Shown: positions 11,101 to 26,100 of the stretch, in pieces
Position numbering within the stretch: the first letter of the stretch is position 1
How the letters are laid out: the number at the start of each line of letters is the position of its first letter
NCBI RefSeq assembly: GCF_000003605.2
Contig: NW_003121924.1
Location: forward strand, 22,742-57,007
Reading direction: 5' to 3'
From: Saccoglossus kowalevskii
Lineage: Eukaryota > Hemichordata > Enteropneusta > Harrimaniidae
DNA: 34,266 bases
Made by a program: the position numbers and the translations under genes
Notes under the pieces: generated by a model
What the model was told of the DNA's origin: nothing
The model's input: only the letters and a program-made list of their open reading frames with translations
Databases searched by the model: none

Positions 11101-14100
11101 ACATTAATTAAATTATATAGTAATTATGTGTATCGCTATATTGTTACTATAATACCATCATTCACAAGGCTAAGTAATGAGACCGTCTGCTTTGAACTCG
11201 ATGTATTTTGTAGGGGTAATTTGTACTCGATGTCATTAGTTTATATTTATGAGTGAACTGAATGTTGATAACTCTGACATAGTATCACACATTGTTGAAT
11301 TATTCGTTTTTGGTGAGAGCCACCGTACACTTATGACAATAAAAAATCGTTGGATTCGTTATTTTTTCAGCGTGTGAATCACAAAATACATTTTGAATAA
11401 TATACTAAGTAGATAGGATTGTGTTCAGCTTGGTTAGCCACATGTGCAAATGTCAGATTTTAATTCTTGCCAAATGGTTAACTACTCACCCACGCACTTT
11501 CTCGTAAAGCAAAATCAATACACACATCATATCTGTTTAATCCCAAACCCAAATATGAGCTTAAATTTCATGCAAACCATCACATGCAGCTCTCCTATAC
11601 AGCGCACAGCTAATTACCAACCATCACATGCACCTCTCCTATACAGCGCACAGCTAATTACCAACCATCACATGCACCTCTCCTATACAGCGTACAGCTA
11701 ATTACCAACCATCATTCAAAGGTGAGCGTAAATTATGTCATCTTTGATGTCCAGGAATTGAAACCACGATGATTAACATATTAAAGAGTTTATTATCTTT
11801 ATATTGATTATAAATATTTTAATTACTTTTATATTCAATTTTCATAACTTGCATACCAACATTCTTTGTGACGAGTATATTAAGACTTTAAATTGCACAG
11901 AAATGTGTGAGTAAAACTACAACTGAATTTCTATTACGATGGGTTATCTATTAACCCATGGTACATTGTGTTTGTGACACGGGAATAGTGTAGATGAATA
12001 ATTGGAGGAACGTACGCATTGGAATCTCTTAATATGATTGATTGAATGAATGAATGAATGAATGAATTTTTTGAATTTTGTGATATATGACGATATATAA
12101 ACACATATAAAATGACGAAATTTGTTTACACACAGCCTTAAAATTGATTCGAGACATGGTAACGATGAATAATTTTAATCAAACTAGAAGTGTTTAATAA
12201 TATCTAATGACTGGAGGATGGAAACACAGTTTATTCACCGAGTAGTCTGGATCATTTTATAGTAATTATTATCACAGTGTAAGCTGATAACATGCCACAA
12301 TCAGAGGTAGAATATCTGAAAGTGGGTCGTAGTACATGCCCCAGATGTCGTCCCTGGATTTCGCTGGACTGAGAATTTGAATAGACATGTGTTGTTAACC
12401 AATCGACGATTGACTGTTGCAAAAGTAGAATTCGATGCTTCAGTTCGTGAACTGTGGCTCCGTAAATTTCAATGGGTCGACCAGCTCCACGCTGGACTGC
12501 TACACTTTGATGCACATTTGGTGTCGACGTTCGCAGGGCCGGACGATACTGCCTGATACTAGAACCATACCAATTATAAATGTTTGTGTATCTAATAAAC
12601 TATGGTTTCATGCATATGTAATATTGACCGGTGTGTAATCTTGGTTCTATTAATGTATGCATAGAATTATATTGAACTAAATTGGTGCCCATCAGTCTGA
12701 AATATCCTTGAGTTGCACGAATTGTGTAATTTTAAACCGGTCAAGTTGGTAAAAATATTGAATAATTTGGCGTATTCGGTTAATTTTTGACTTGACACCG
12801 TGACCTCGTGACAGTGGAGGACTTGCCTAAGGATAATACGATAATGTCTCATCTGATACTATTTACTTTAATAGTAATAAGTGTGTTTTATTTAAAATGC
12901 ACGTCAATTGATCGATATATATATATATTCTAGATGCGCGCCATCATTTCACGATTTGTGTCATAGAATAGAATATAGAGTGATAGAGTGGGTGGTGCTC
13001 ATAGTCAATTGCAACACTGGAAAAAAACAATTTCAGTGATGAGATGTTTTCATGTTAAAAAGCTTTCGCATCACCATTGGCATTTTAAAATTACTACACC
13101 TCATACAATTCTAAAGAACAATTTACAATCGATTACTGACCTTGAAATATATTTGCTATCAAGTACATTGATCACTGGTACAACAAATTAGTGGACGCAT
13201 TTTTATAGTACTTGCATTTGTTATTGTTGTATTGTTGGATATTTATGAGGCTGCACAGTGTCTTTATATAAATCAAATCGACTCATTTAACGAGCATTAA
13301 AAACGACAGGCCACTTAGAACACACATTCTTGGCAAAACAGTGGAAAAAATCTCGGCTATACATTTCACAGTGCGCTCACATAGCTGGTTCATTTCACAT
13401 TGCCGGTGAATTAAATCTCCCAATTGGTTTGATCGTGCAGGGCGCATGCGTGGTTCCGCCGTGCATTGTACTCTATCGTACTGCAAATACAGAATTATTA
13501 TCGGGAATTATTATCAGATCTGCATTAAAAGTTCAGTATTTATCCTGACTGTATAAGTTAATAAATGAGACTGTCAGCTAAATTCGTCCATCCATCCACC
13601 GACTACTAATGCTAGACTGCCGTGTTCAATATTCATAACCATTAGATCAATTCAATCAATAATAATAAATCAATAATAACAACTCAATAATAATAAACAA
13701 CGGTGTGATTAATTAGACAATAATTACAACTATGTTTCTTAACAACGTAATATGACAATGTTAATGCGATATAATAACATGTTCAGAGTTATCAGAGCTT
13801 TGAAATACGAGTACCATTGTAATGGATTTCATGTAATAAATGTCATAGTAATCGAAATCCTGATATTTATCCAGACACAGAAAGTCACATGGATTGTGGA
13901 ATCTCTTTGTACTCGCCACACGATCACGTTTGTCCTATTAAAGGATTCTATCTAGACTCGTCAAAATGTGCTGACTCTAAAGGGGATTTAGAGAGACCTC
14001 ATTTGGTACATACAAACACAATATTAGAGAGACGAACTCTTCTTGAATTAGAGGTGCCTTTCAAATGAACGAACTGAGATGGGATCACTTCTGTGCAATT

Positions 14101-17100
14101 GAGTGCATGTTACGTCATCACGTCAGAATATATTACTTTATTACCTTCGTTACGCATTTCTTCACGCCGTCCTAGCGTGCACGGTCGCTCTCGCTTCAAT
14201 CCAGTTAGTTTAAGATGAATACTACCAATCCCTGGACTCGATTGGATGTGTTCTATTGTTTATACATTGTATTCACCACAGATAAACTATTTCATTTGAT
14301 CTTAATGTTAAAGGTACAGTCAATTGTTTTTATAAAGTGCCGTGGCATACATGGATCATCCATATTCCCATATATTTTCTACATATGTATTTTAGTCATC
14401 ATTCTTTTTATTGTTGGTTCGCGGTGTCAGTGACACGAAAACGAAATAACAAAAAACAAACAAATAATTGCACGATTATGCCGGAGTTTCTGTATCCTCT
14501 GCAGTGATGCCATGGTTGGCGACGTTAAAATAGAAGTGCAGGAAACGACCCTAATTTCATACGTATCGTGAGAACCATTATTATGTGACATTGTTCAACG
14601 TAAAGTTAATGTAAGGTCTGTTCGATGGTTGACAGAAAAAGCTCTAAAATTACTTCAAGATATAAATCTTCCGCTTCTAATATCCGAATCTATCTTAAAG
14701 GTGAGCGCGAGTTTCTTCGGATTTTGCTAATAGATTGTATGCTAACATTATTCGACTTGTTGCCATCGTTACGATGACGTATAATTGCAGCATATGTTCG
14801 TTTTGATACTGATATCAATATTCTTATATACATACAGAAACGACCTACGGATTTAACGTGTATTCTAACTCAAAATTTAGCCAATCACAATACAACTACA
14901 ATTTGCGTTAAGAGTCTATCCGACTGGCGATAAATTCTACTACATCCCTTATTATTACACACGACACTTACGTTGGACAGCGTTTGTAAAATAAGTACTT
15001 GATTACAGAGACAATTCCAGGATTCGGTTGTTTATCCAGTTGTACTTAAAAATACAGCATTAATGAGAACAATGTCACTTATGATGGCAGCAAGCCGACG
15101 GGGACTGAAAGTAGATTTGTAATCGGATTCGGTGAGCGATAATGTGGTTTTGTATGGATAGGAAAACCTGTCGACACCGTATCCAAGGTTACGTCAAACT
15201 ATGGGATGTTTAGGAGACACGGTAATGTGATTAGATTGTGCAATTCGTAACTATTTTCAACAGATGTACTTGATGAGCTTTCTATTTAGTCAGAAAATTA
15301 ATCAGGCCAATATCTTGCACGTTGACAAATGGAAATAGTCATCAACATATCCTGCAGATTCCAGAGTTTGATTGTCCTCGTTTCTATGGTGATGTATGTA
15401 TATTTAAAAAACTCCGATTCAGGTAGGCCAGTAAACACATTATACCCTGTTGTATAAGCTGTCGAGCATTAATTATAGATTAAATGAAATATTTAGACTT
15501 TATATATATATATATATATTATGTTTCAAAATGTCAATTCTGAAACAGAATTATTATTTGCCCAATCATGCGAATCCCGTCAGTCAGTGTTGATTTCAAA
15601 GTCTCAGAAAACTTTATGAATCTAGTTATTGTTATCTGGTGCAAAAGAAATTCTCGAAACTGTCTGATCACGTTCTTATCAATAATACGTAGATGGAATT
15701 ATTAATTTCAATCTAATAATAACTTAACTCTTACACATAAATTGGCACAATTTTGGTTAAATTAATGGTTGTTTAGTAACATGAGACAAGAGAGGGGGAA
15801 GATTTACGTCGAGATATTTTCCCAATATATATATATATATATCACTTGATATAGATCGTTCTCATCTCCCAATCTGTCAAATGAGCTGTGTCTCCACCCT
15901 AAGGTAAAAGAGGTCAGAAATTAATATGTTCGACATTCACCCGGAATGTCTCATTAATTCTCTTTGCTCCAGGAAATGTACTTATTATTCACGTTTCTCG
16001 CGGTGATTGTTCTGTGGGATATTAAACGAGGCGGGGTAGACGGTTTAGAACCCACAAGTGAAGTATAACTGACGTAAAATATCCATTTTACTGTCGAATA
16101 TACGACAACAGGAAATACGTATAAACTTAATTTATTTGACCTCGAAATGATGACTGAAATTATGTATCGATATCGATTTCAATTTAATGGTTCAGACTCG
16201 AATTATATATTATATACGTTCATCTGCAATCGGAACAAAAATGTTTGCTTTGTTTAATATTCAGTCTTGGCGTTTCACGGTTAAAATTATAGAGCTTTTT
16301 GAATAAAATTAATAATAATCTGAGTGCCTACGAAACTGCATCAATATACCTTAAATCATTCAGTATCATTGTCGGTTTGTATGTTTATTATGTTAATTTA
16401 TGCTAATGAAGTTATCGTATCACGTGTAGAATCAATCAATTACAGTGAGTAAAGTAATAAGTAGAGTGGGCATATGTACATATCAATGTCATTATGTGAA
16501 GTAATATAAAGGCCGTTATCGCCATATTCCTCCACAATAAGAGCGCCCTGGTATAATTACAAAGAAAATACATGAATAAATTACCAGAATAACCCATCGG
16601 GCACGTACACCCAACAATTTTTTTGTTTTCGAATAAACGACTGACATTAAAAGCACACAGTTATAATAGTTAAAATAGTACTATTCACAACGTACTGGTA
16701 AATGGAATTGGATTCTAGGAAAAATATATGCAGCATATTTTCAGCATATCCCGTTGGGCGCTGCTGAAATCGTTGAAATCATACAATAATAACATTTCTG
16801 AGTTGTTTTCAAAAGCGAGACATGTATAGAATATGTTTAGCAGGCGTGTGATAAATGTGCGGATTACTTTGTTGCAAGGGTTAGCATTTCTCTTGGGACC
16901 CATGATGCTTGTTCTCATTATGCAAATTCAACTTTCGAGCCTACATTTATTTATACGAGTACACGGCCATGTTGACGGACATTATGTAAGTGTGCCTTTT
17001 CAAGACTATTTTTTTTATGCAATTATATTTTATTCAAGCAAACGACGCCGACAATGTTCGGACTAATATTTTCGATTTCGTTTTTACCCGATCTAATATA

Positions 17101-20100
17101 TGGCTTAGCATAATGCAATATGTACGCAGCTTTAATTCATAATAGTAGTCTATAATGAGCGTCGTTAAACAAGAATCCCAATTTAAATAATCCTTTTTCT
17201 GATGCCGACATTTTTTTTAATTGAATTCTTATTTCGGTTGAATGTGAAATACCTCGCAACCATATCATCAATAATCGCCAATTTGACGTGTTTACCACTG
17301 TGCGGCAATTCATTGGAATTCATGTCAAGATTTCCCTGTGCAATTTAGTATGCAAACAAATTGAGCTCTGTCACTGTTGATATGCAGTAGACTTATCTAT
17401 AATGCACACCAGGCTCATTGGCATTCTAACACACTGCTTCTCTAGTTCACTTGGTTTACCACGAAAATTTGAATGGCACTGAATGAATCACAAGAAGAAG
17501 AAGGGGCGTTGACCGGCAGACATATTTTCTTTAAACATTGAGAATAATATTTTGCGTCAGTGACAATCGGGTAACCACACAACTGTAATGTGATTTCGTC
17601 AGTGAGACAGGTAATTATGCGCCCACAGACGGGTATAATTTTACGTTGTTACGCGGTTAACGAGAATGTCTCTATGTCATTCCAACGGGAAGGCAGATGA
17701 GTAATTAGCTTTAATGACTTCGAATTGTGATTAACATTTCTAACATATTTTTCATTGTAAATTATCAAAACTACATGTCTATATGAGCTTGAGGTGGGTG
17801 CGTCATTAGTGAGCTGCGTACATAATGAACAGTCTGTAAATCTTTATTTAATTTAAAAAAATATTATGTCACACACCCCCACCCAATGACGTCTTGTAAA
17901 ATTGTAAGATATTGTGTATAAACAAATCCGCTTGAATAATCTCACGATGACACCAACAATTTATTCAAAATTCACTACTTGTAAATTTTAACAAACACAT
18001 TTTTACCATTGTACGTACATGGCATACGAAATAAGTATTGCTTGCTGTTTTCAGCCAATCATGTTTTCTTATGAATCGCGTCTTCTAGTGACGTAGCGCT
18101 TTTATGACGTGAATGCGTGACACGAAGGCCGATCAAACCATAGAATATTTGAATCTTTAGTCGTCCATCATATTCTGTATATCAAACGATTGCACTTCTA
18201 AGCACAAAATTTGATTTGAACAGCGTTGTTTTCACAATATACGTAATTATAACGTCAAGGAAATGCCCTTCCTCTAGAGGACGCGACGTACAGCATAAAT
18301 CTATGTCTATAGAATACGATCTATGTGTTTCCTAACATTTCTCACCTCCACTTACTATGTATGGGCCGCTTAGTTGCATCAATTTTGTGTAACTGTAGAC
18401 ATGCCTGGTTTGATTCGTCACACTGTAATTACCCTTTTCACGGCAACACTTTCCTGTATTCTCCTTGGAATAATGAATGCTCTCATTTAGTAAACACACA
18501 TTCACACACTTTGTAAACACACATTTAGTAAACACACATTCACACACTTTGTAAACACACATTTAGTAAACACAGCGTCGACATCCTTCCACGTGTGTCT
18601 GTGTTGCGCAATAGAGGTATAAGCATGGTTGCACCAAGCTAAATGTCATTGTTATGTGTCGTACCGTATATGCATGTGTTACTTCGCTTAATGATGCACT
18701 AGTTTGTATAAACGAAATGTAATGTGGAGTAGTATGTGTCAAAAACGAGAAAGAGAATGTATGACAGAAAGAAAATCTGAATCACTTTTGAAATGCATTT
18801 TTTCACCTTAACTTCGGAACAATCACCACAGCGCCAATTTCGAAACATAACTATCGACATTTTTCCGTCTTCGGATACCTAAATTACATTATTGTGTGAG
18901 AGAATACCTCTCACCCATAGGTCATGTGATCATGTATTATTTCTATAACTCAACACTTAGACTTGTGTCTATACATATATTGGCAAAACACAACCAATTT
19001 GCATATTAAACATTTCCACATTCCACCATTCATATGTAGATATTGCATAATTATATTCTTGCATATTGGTTCACGCTTGAGAACGGTTCAGGATTTTAGA
19101 AAGGAATGTTTTCTTCAACTATTGAAAAAGTTGGCCAAATAAAATGAGTCTGAAACCTTTTTTGGTGGTGGGAATACTTCTACACTATGATGAGTGTGGC
19201 TGGGGGTAATGTTTCTTACTCAAAATATTGACGGAGTAAATAATATGAATATCAGCTATTATGTTCATGCAAATTTATATTCTATCAATGAGACAAACCC
19301 GTTTCTGCATTTTTTTTACGTTAACCACATATATAAATATCAAAATTATTCTATCAATTTATGCACAAAAACCATGGTAACGAGATAAATAGAATACAAG
19401 TATAAAGTAAAGAGAAAAGAAAAGGGGGTATGTCAACGTCACAGCATATTGAATGATTCTATTTTGCCTTTGTCGTTGAATTTGTCGTTAATCGCAACTC
19501 GTGGATGTGGTGTGTCAAGTGATGAAAGAAGATCTCCTACAGATGTTTTTTGAAGAATTGATGGCCAGCAACTTGTAAATAAATTTGCATTCGGTCGCGT
19601 GAAGTTCACTAGATGTTGACAATAATTGATTGAATGCTACTCTAAATCACTAGACTGTTATAATTAATTACTCTCTATCGCTGTCGGCTGATATGTAAAT
19701 CTACGGCGGCAGAACTATATCATCATAATTGCGCCAGGTGTGCCATGCCATTGTAAGAAGCTTACATTTTTGATGAAAGGTATCATGATGACATACATTA
19801 TATATACTAAACAACCTTGGTTGTCGCTGTGTTTTACTTAACTGGAAAGTACCCAAGAACGCATAACTATCTTTCTACCGGGATTTAATAATTTCCATCC
19901 TAAGATGTAATTAGACACTTGAACCGCGTACTTAATACATTTTGTTGGCATATGTACGTATTTGTTATTACTATGGTAACGGTTACTGTATGAAAACACA
20001 ACATATACGTACAATCAATGAAATTTGGCCCATTTCTACAGAGTATGTTATTTTTCATTTATTTGCCCGAAACATACAAATTTCAAATATTAAAGCTATT

Positions 20101-23100
20101 CCGGAAATATCGGCGAGCATATTCTCTAGAGACAATGAAATGCTTTCACTGTAGAATGAATAAGATGATGGTGCTACAGCAACTCTTTTCACAATAATTC
20201 CGAATTACTGAAAATATTGTTATTTTTAAATTCACATTTTTATTACCTTGACCGTATCATGGATAAAGGAAAAGGTATATCATCATCATTTCCGGCGTAA
20301 ATTATTCCCTGTGATAAAAGTTTTTATCTGAACTTTTTCAAACTTGGACATTTTAATATTTAGTTTTGGTTGATATGGCGATTTTATTTACATACAATTG
20401 TCTTTTTCTTGTGGTTACAATAATTCACAATAACAATTTGTGTCTGATCATATTTAATTACGTCGTTTTGTCTTATTAGTCATTATGACATTTTAAATCT
20501 TGGTTTGACCAGCAAATATAATTTTCAATATATGTGTTTATCATGGAAATGACGACATTTGTTAATTATTATATAATTATCTGTTAATTATTTTCATTTT
20601 AGTATACATTATTTTGCCGCCAGGATATACCCCCTAAATGTAGCTTGTATTGCTGTACTTATTACAAACACTTCATGTTAAATTAATCTATGAGGGACGT
20701 TGAGATTAATAGAGTATATGCAGTATTAATTGCCGAACATGTATATTCAATATTTTTAATGTAATTCTTCTTCATTTTTGATCAGTATTGTTCTGGCAAA
20801 AATTTTAACTATTATTTTCCGCGCAATTATTTCCGTAAATTTTGTTACTTAATATTTGTATTGCCAAACGCTCTAGGTTGTTGTAGTAGTTACACTAAGG
20901 TGAAGTCAATTTCAATGACGTGAAAATATATTATAATAAATATATGATAACATAATATGATATTTACGTTCGAACCATCATCATAACATGAAATGGCAAC
21001 TATAGTGTGAATGAATGACGTAAATATCACTTCAAATGAATCACTATAATCAAGCGTATTTTAGGTAAATGTTATTGCTAAATCCCAGGATTGGAACATA
21101 TTTTAGAATTGAAAGACAAGGAACTATATCTTTATTATAAGATGCAATTTCAGTAACGCTCTTAAGCATCTAAATGGCCACAATCGTTGATCTCTAAAAA
21201 AAAAGGAAAACATCACGCCAAGCAATGTAACATGAGTACAACCTTACGCCTGCCATGTCTAACAATTACAGTATGTTGCAGTTTAGGAAAGAGTCCGGGT
21301 ATTTTGATTGATGTTAAAAACCTGCCGCCAATCGATTTCGAGCCACACAGGTTTGCCTGAAACTAAACACATTTTTCTTGTCTTATCTGCATAATCAACA
21401 ATCATTTCCTCTGAGGCTCATTACAGTGATAATGACTGTTATCGTCAGTTCACTGAAAAAAAAGGATTAACAATCATGTGATATCACTTTCAGTATCTGC
21501 CTGGCATTTCTACTTTGATAACATCAGCCGTGCGCCTCATGTTTATATCTATATATGTATTTCTTTACTTTAAATCCTCAAGGATTTCCTAGCGATTCGT
21601 GAGTGACATAGTTCTAAATTAAACGTCGGTGGTGTTCATATAGCGTGACAATTTATTGAATTGGCAACTATCACGTGACTGTATTTTCACCACATGTTTT
21701 GATTTACCATTCCCATTCTTGTACTGTTTAAAAAAATACACGCACAACTGAAGGCAGTTTAAATGTGTACATTAATTAATTTAATTAATTAAATGGTTAA
21801 GACAATAACAAAACAACAAAATAACAAGAAGACGCATAATTTCAGAATCAGTGTTAACAAATTAGATATCTGTGCTTTGAGAACGTTATTTAGAACATTC
21901 GTTGTGACGTGAACTTATGTACCAGGAGTATTTAGTTGACATATTATGTAAGTACAGTTATTGAAATGAGAATCTCTGCTCAACTAGTATTATTTTATTT
22001 TATTATACATATGAAAGAAATTGCAAAATTGGCAATAAGTTATTTCCTAATAATTTCTAACACGCATTCATGGAATCATACCCACTCTACGAGGTTCGTG
22101 ACATGGCGAAAAACTATCAGAGTCGATTTGAGGCGTAGCAAATTGATATTCAAAACAAATTTAATTTGTTAAACTCTGGGGTCAAACAGTTATGGAATGA
22201 GTATCTAAAATGCTAACAACCTAATGGAGACTATTATATTTTTCACCTCCCAAGAATAATGTCTTATTTACATACTCTGATTACATATCTATAATTGAAT
22301 TAAATCAAGCATGGAATTGAATTTCCCTAAATAAACATCTGGTATCGCCTACTTAAAGAGACCAAGACAAGTGTGATTTCAACTTGAATTTATTACCTCA
22401 AATAATACATCGGTGCAAATAAATAATAAAAAAAAACATACTATCCATTTCCACATAATTCGTCTGGGTTTCAACCACTTTTGTATGCATTGTTTATATA
22501 CCTATCCAATTATGGATTGTCGGCAGGGACTTAGAAATCAACAACTGAGCAGACTTGGAGCGCCTTCTCAGTGACAATTTATTCCTTATTAACATATTGG
22601 GACCTAGGCTCAATCGTAAGGTTACTTTAGTCACCTTTATACTATCAACGGGGATCAAAAAGGTCATAACGGTCGTAAGACAATAATGTAGTTTGATTTT
22701 CTTATTTATTGACTCTTATGTTGTCATTGGATGTTGACTTCAGTTCCTGTGTGAAATTTAGGTTATATGAATATTGTTATTTGTTATGATGCATAAAATA
22801 TGCAGGGTTAACCATTTAGTTGCATAACCATAACCAATCAAAACAATCTGGTAGGTATTTGACTCCAAATTGCTGTGTTAATCTGGAATCTTTGCATACA
22901 AGCGTACCAGGCTCCAGAAAACAACATTATAAAATGCGTTTTTATGAGTCAAAATACTACCATTATCTTGTTTTAATATGTTGTCAATATTAACCCATTA
23001 TTATTATTATTATTCCAGAAAGAAAAGTGGCTGTGTCACATGTGTCAAAAGCGTCGTCATTTGTACACCAGCTCTGGAATGTGGTATCATGGACATGGCA

Positions 23101-26100
23101 GCAGACCATGCCTCAGTAGAGGAAGTAGTTTAGAAGAGGTGTTCATGGCAGTCAATGCAGCTGTGAGTGATCACATTGACATAACTGTTTGTTTGTTTGC
23201 TCTCTTCTAGATTTAGTTGAGTATATTTATTGATGTTGGGCATTACTTCACTATTGCAGGATAGAAGATCGTCATCACCAAGATCAGAGGACTCCATGCT
23301 CTATGCAGGTGCACCAGGTGAGGAGAGAAACAGAAATCAGTTAGAACATTCTGAATCCTTGGAAGATAGACCTGAACATGAACTCAGATCGCGAGGTTCG
23401 TACATATTTCTAATTGAAAAGAAACCAACCACTAAGGCAAACGTAAGCACCAAAACATATTTATGTTAAGATGCAGAAGATACTTGAATGATAAATTAGC
23501 ACATTTTTATATGGTTTCGTATTTATTGTTTTGTAGGTGTTGGACAAAGTTCTAGTGATGAGGATGGCAGCAAGTCATCAGATGCTAGTCTTAAAAAAGG
23601 CATGACTCAAGCGAAATCTGGTATATTAGAAGGAAAAGATATTGTAAACGATGACCATTCCACAGATAACATTAGCCCAAGTTCCACCTATGATAGTGGT
23701 CTAGGAGCAAGTACAAAAATATCATCTACAGAGGAAATTGATATGGATGAATATCGTACGCAGTCAAGCAGTGAAGGTGTTGTCAATTTATCAAAACAGG
23801 ACATGCTAACGTCAGTGAATGAAATGAAAGAGCATGAAAGACTTGTTAGATCATGTGTTCATGATTTACATGATATTACAGAATCGCCAGAAGAAGTAGA
23901 GCAGCATTCTAGGCTTGTTAAAATGAGGTCTCTAAGTTTGCAGAGACAAGATACAGCAGAGTCATTGGATGAAGCGGAAATGCAAAGACAATTGCTAGAA
24001 TTATGTACAGCTGATAGTTTGGATGAAGATGAAATGCAAAGACAACTGCTGGAATTAGCTGGAACAAGTTATAGCTTAGAAGAAGACACACCAGGAGAGC
24101 CAATCTCAGAAAATGTGGTATCAGATGTAATAAGTAGGGCTGCCGAATCTCCTGTAGGAGATCGATTTGGTGCTTATGGAGAGGAATCTCCAATTCCACA
24201 CCCCCCACAACATGCAGACATTCAGGAAACAATTACTGTACCAGAACACTTAGATAAAAGCCAAGAAACTGTGCAAGCTAATGATTTTTCAAAAGAGAGA
24301 GAAAGTGCCTCGTCTACTCTAAAAGCCTCTAAAGAAATATCAGTAAAACACAAAATTGAACTATTTGAAAATAGAGATTTGCCCTCAGATGACAGAGCAC
24401 ATACACTTCAAAAATCCGCATCTGTAGGCGAACAAAGACCACAGAGGATATTGCAAAATTCATCTTCTCTCAGTAATGACAATCTGGGCGACATCCCACC
24501 AGTTAGCAAGGTACAATATAAGAAACATCAACAAGATTGGGCTCATGAGAGTCTAAGTGATAGTGAAATAAAAACTGGTAGCAAAAAACTGACAATTGAA
24601 TCAGGATCTCTTGCCAGTAGCAAGCCAGCACTAGCAAAAAGTGATTCAAAGCTAGCTAACACTGGTAAAGATGAATTGATAGGGCTTGATGTGTCACTAA
24701 GTATAGAATCAGGAATTGGTAGTATGGACAGTGGTCTTAATGGAAAGGATGGGCAAAATGGCAGTTCACCAACCCACCCAGAAGAAGGTCCAGAAATACG
24801 TTACCAGTCTTTTCATGATCTTCGAAATGTGGGAAAAGAAGACCCCAAATCCCAGCACACACCACAGTATACAAGACCAAAGCCAGCAAACTTACCAAAA
24901 CGGCGGAGGTCTAAACCTGTAATGGAAATTCCTTTATCTCCAATATGGGATGTAGAGGTTGTGACTCCGGAATCTGATCATCCAGCTGGAGAATTTCAAT
25001 CTCCTGAGTATTCGAATCCAGAACTAGCAGAAGAATCACCAATTGAGCCTATAGATAATGTTGATTATGTTACAACTGAAGATACCCAGAAAGTTGTCAC
25101 TTCCAATGCTGCAAGCAAGGGGTCAGATGATTATGATTCACTGCAAGAACATGCTGCCAAATACACACAACAATTAGAGGAGGCAAACAATGTGCCTGAA
25201 AAATCCATTTGTTTTGGTTTGCAGAAACGTGCCTTAGATGTTGTTCCAGAGGAATCAGCTGAGCTCATTAGAGAAGAAGAAATTCAACAACAATTATCAA
25301 TTGTCTCAAAAATAAACCAAGAGTCTGAGAAAAAAGAAGGTCTGCCTCAACCTTGCCAACGGCCAGAAAAAATCCAAACATTTACAGAAGAAAACATTCC
25401 TACTCACGATGTTACAGCAGAGCATAGTGTGTCAACAACAACTAAAAGAACTGAAAAGGAATACAAATATTATATTGAAACTTTTAAACAACATTCACCT
25501 GAGGAAGACTCGACTTCAAAACTGAAAATCGAAATTGAAACTTCAAAAGGAGATGAAGGATTATTTAACACTAGTTCAGAAGATGTATCTGCACAGAAAG
25601 CAATTGTTCAGGATATAGCCACTAAAACGAAAGAACCATATAAAGAACTTGATCAGAAACAAATGACGAATGAGGAACTAAAATATAATGACTCTATGAG
25701 TGATACAGGCAGTCAATCTTTAAATGAAAAAAATGAGTTTCATCACAACATAATTAAGAATTTCGATACCATTGCAACTGTTGTCAAAGACAGGGGTGGT
25801 GCTATATTCGTGGTATCAAAATATGAAGAAGCAAACGATGAGAAAGAAGATAAATCACCTAGTAAATCACCAGAAAAGCCAAGAGCAAAGACAAGTGATG
25901 CACAATTATCTTGCAAGAAAAGACAAAAACCTGTGCCACTTCCAAGGACAAGTAAATTGCCTGTTGGGGCCAGTGGATCTCAAAATGATTCAGTGGAAGA
26001 AAGTGCCAGAAGTGCACATCTAGATGAAAGGCTGCCAATTCTCAAAACTGAAAATGGTGGAAATAAAAAACGAATTCGTCGAACTCTCCCTTCAACTATG

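Larger units (their letters stand above)
5659..23018 (+). other. Intron 2 (17.36 kb), no internal coding exon found
   Basis: The intron is bounded by AAAG|GTAAGC and TATTCCAG|AAAG and lies between two exons of the same zinc finger. All open frames inside are short (largest 106 codons at 8056-8376), AT-rich and without recognisable motifs, about what chance predicts. Beyond the repeats, hairpins and motif clusters listed separately I see no gene, tRNA or rRNA. The size and the presence of X-box-like motifs make it the natural place for enhancers. Confidence 0.7.

Noticed and set aside
18090-18125. Cluster of TGACGT half-sites (CRE-like)
   Set aside because: The half-sites are short and scattered, with no full palindrome; they are not beyond chance. 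A full TGACGTCA at about 30736 lies in coding exon 8 and is probably codon-driven.
20969-20975. TTCGAA resembling a tRNA T-loop
   Set aside because: No acceptor stem, anticodon arm or B-box spacing could be fitted around it.
23918-24232. Minus-strand 104-codon ORF
   Set aside because: It lies antisense inside exon 5, whose + frame is clearly coding; it is a shadow frame.
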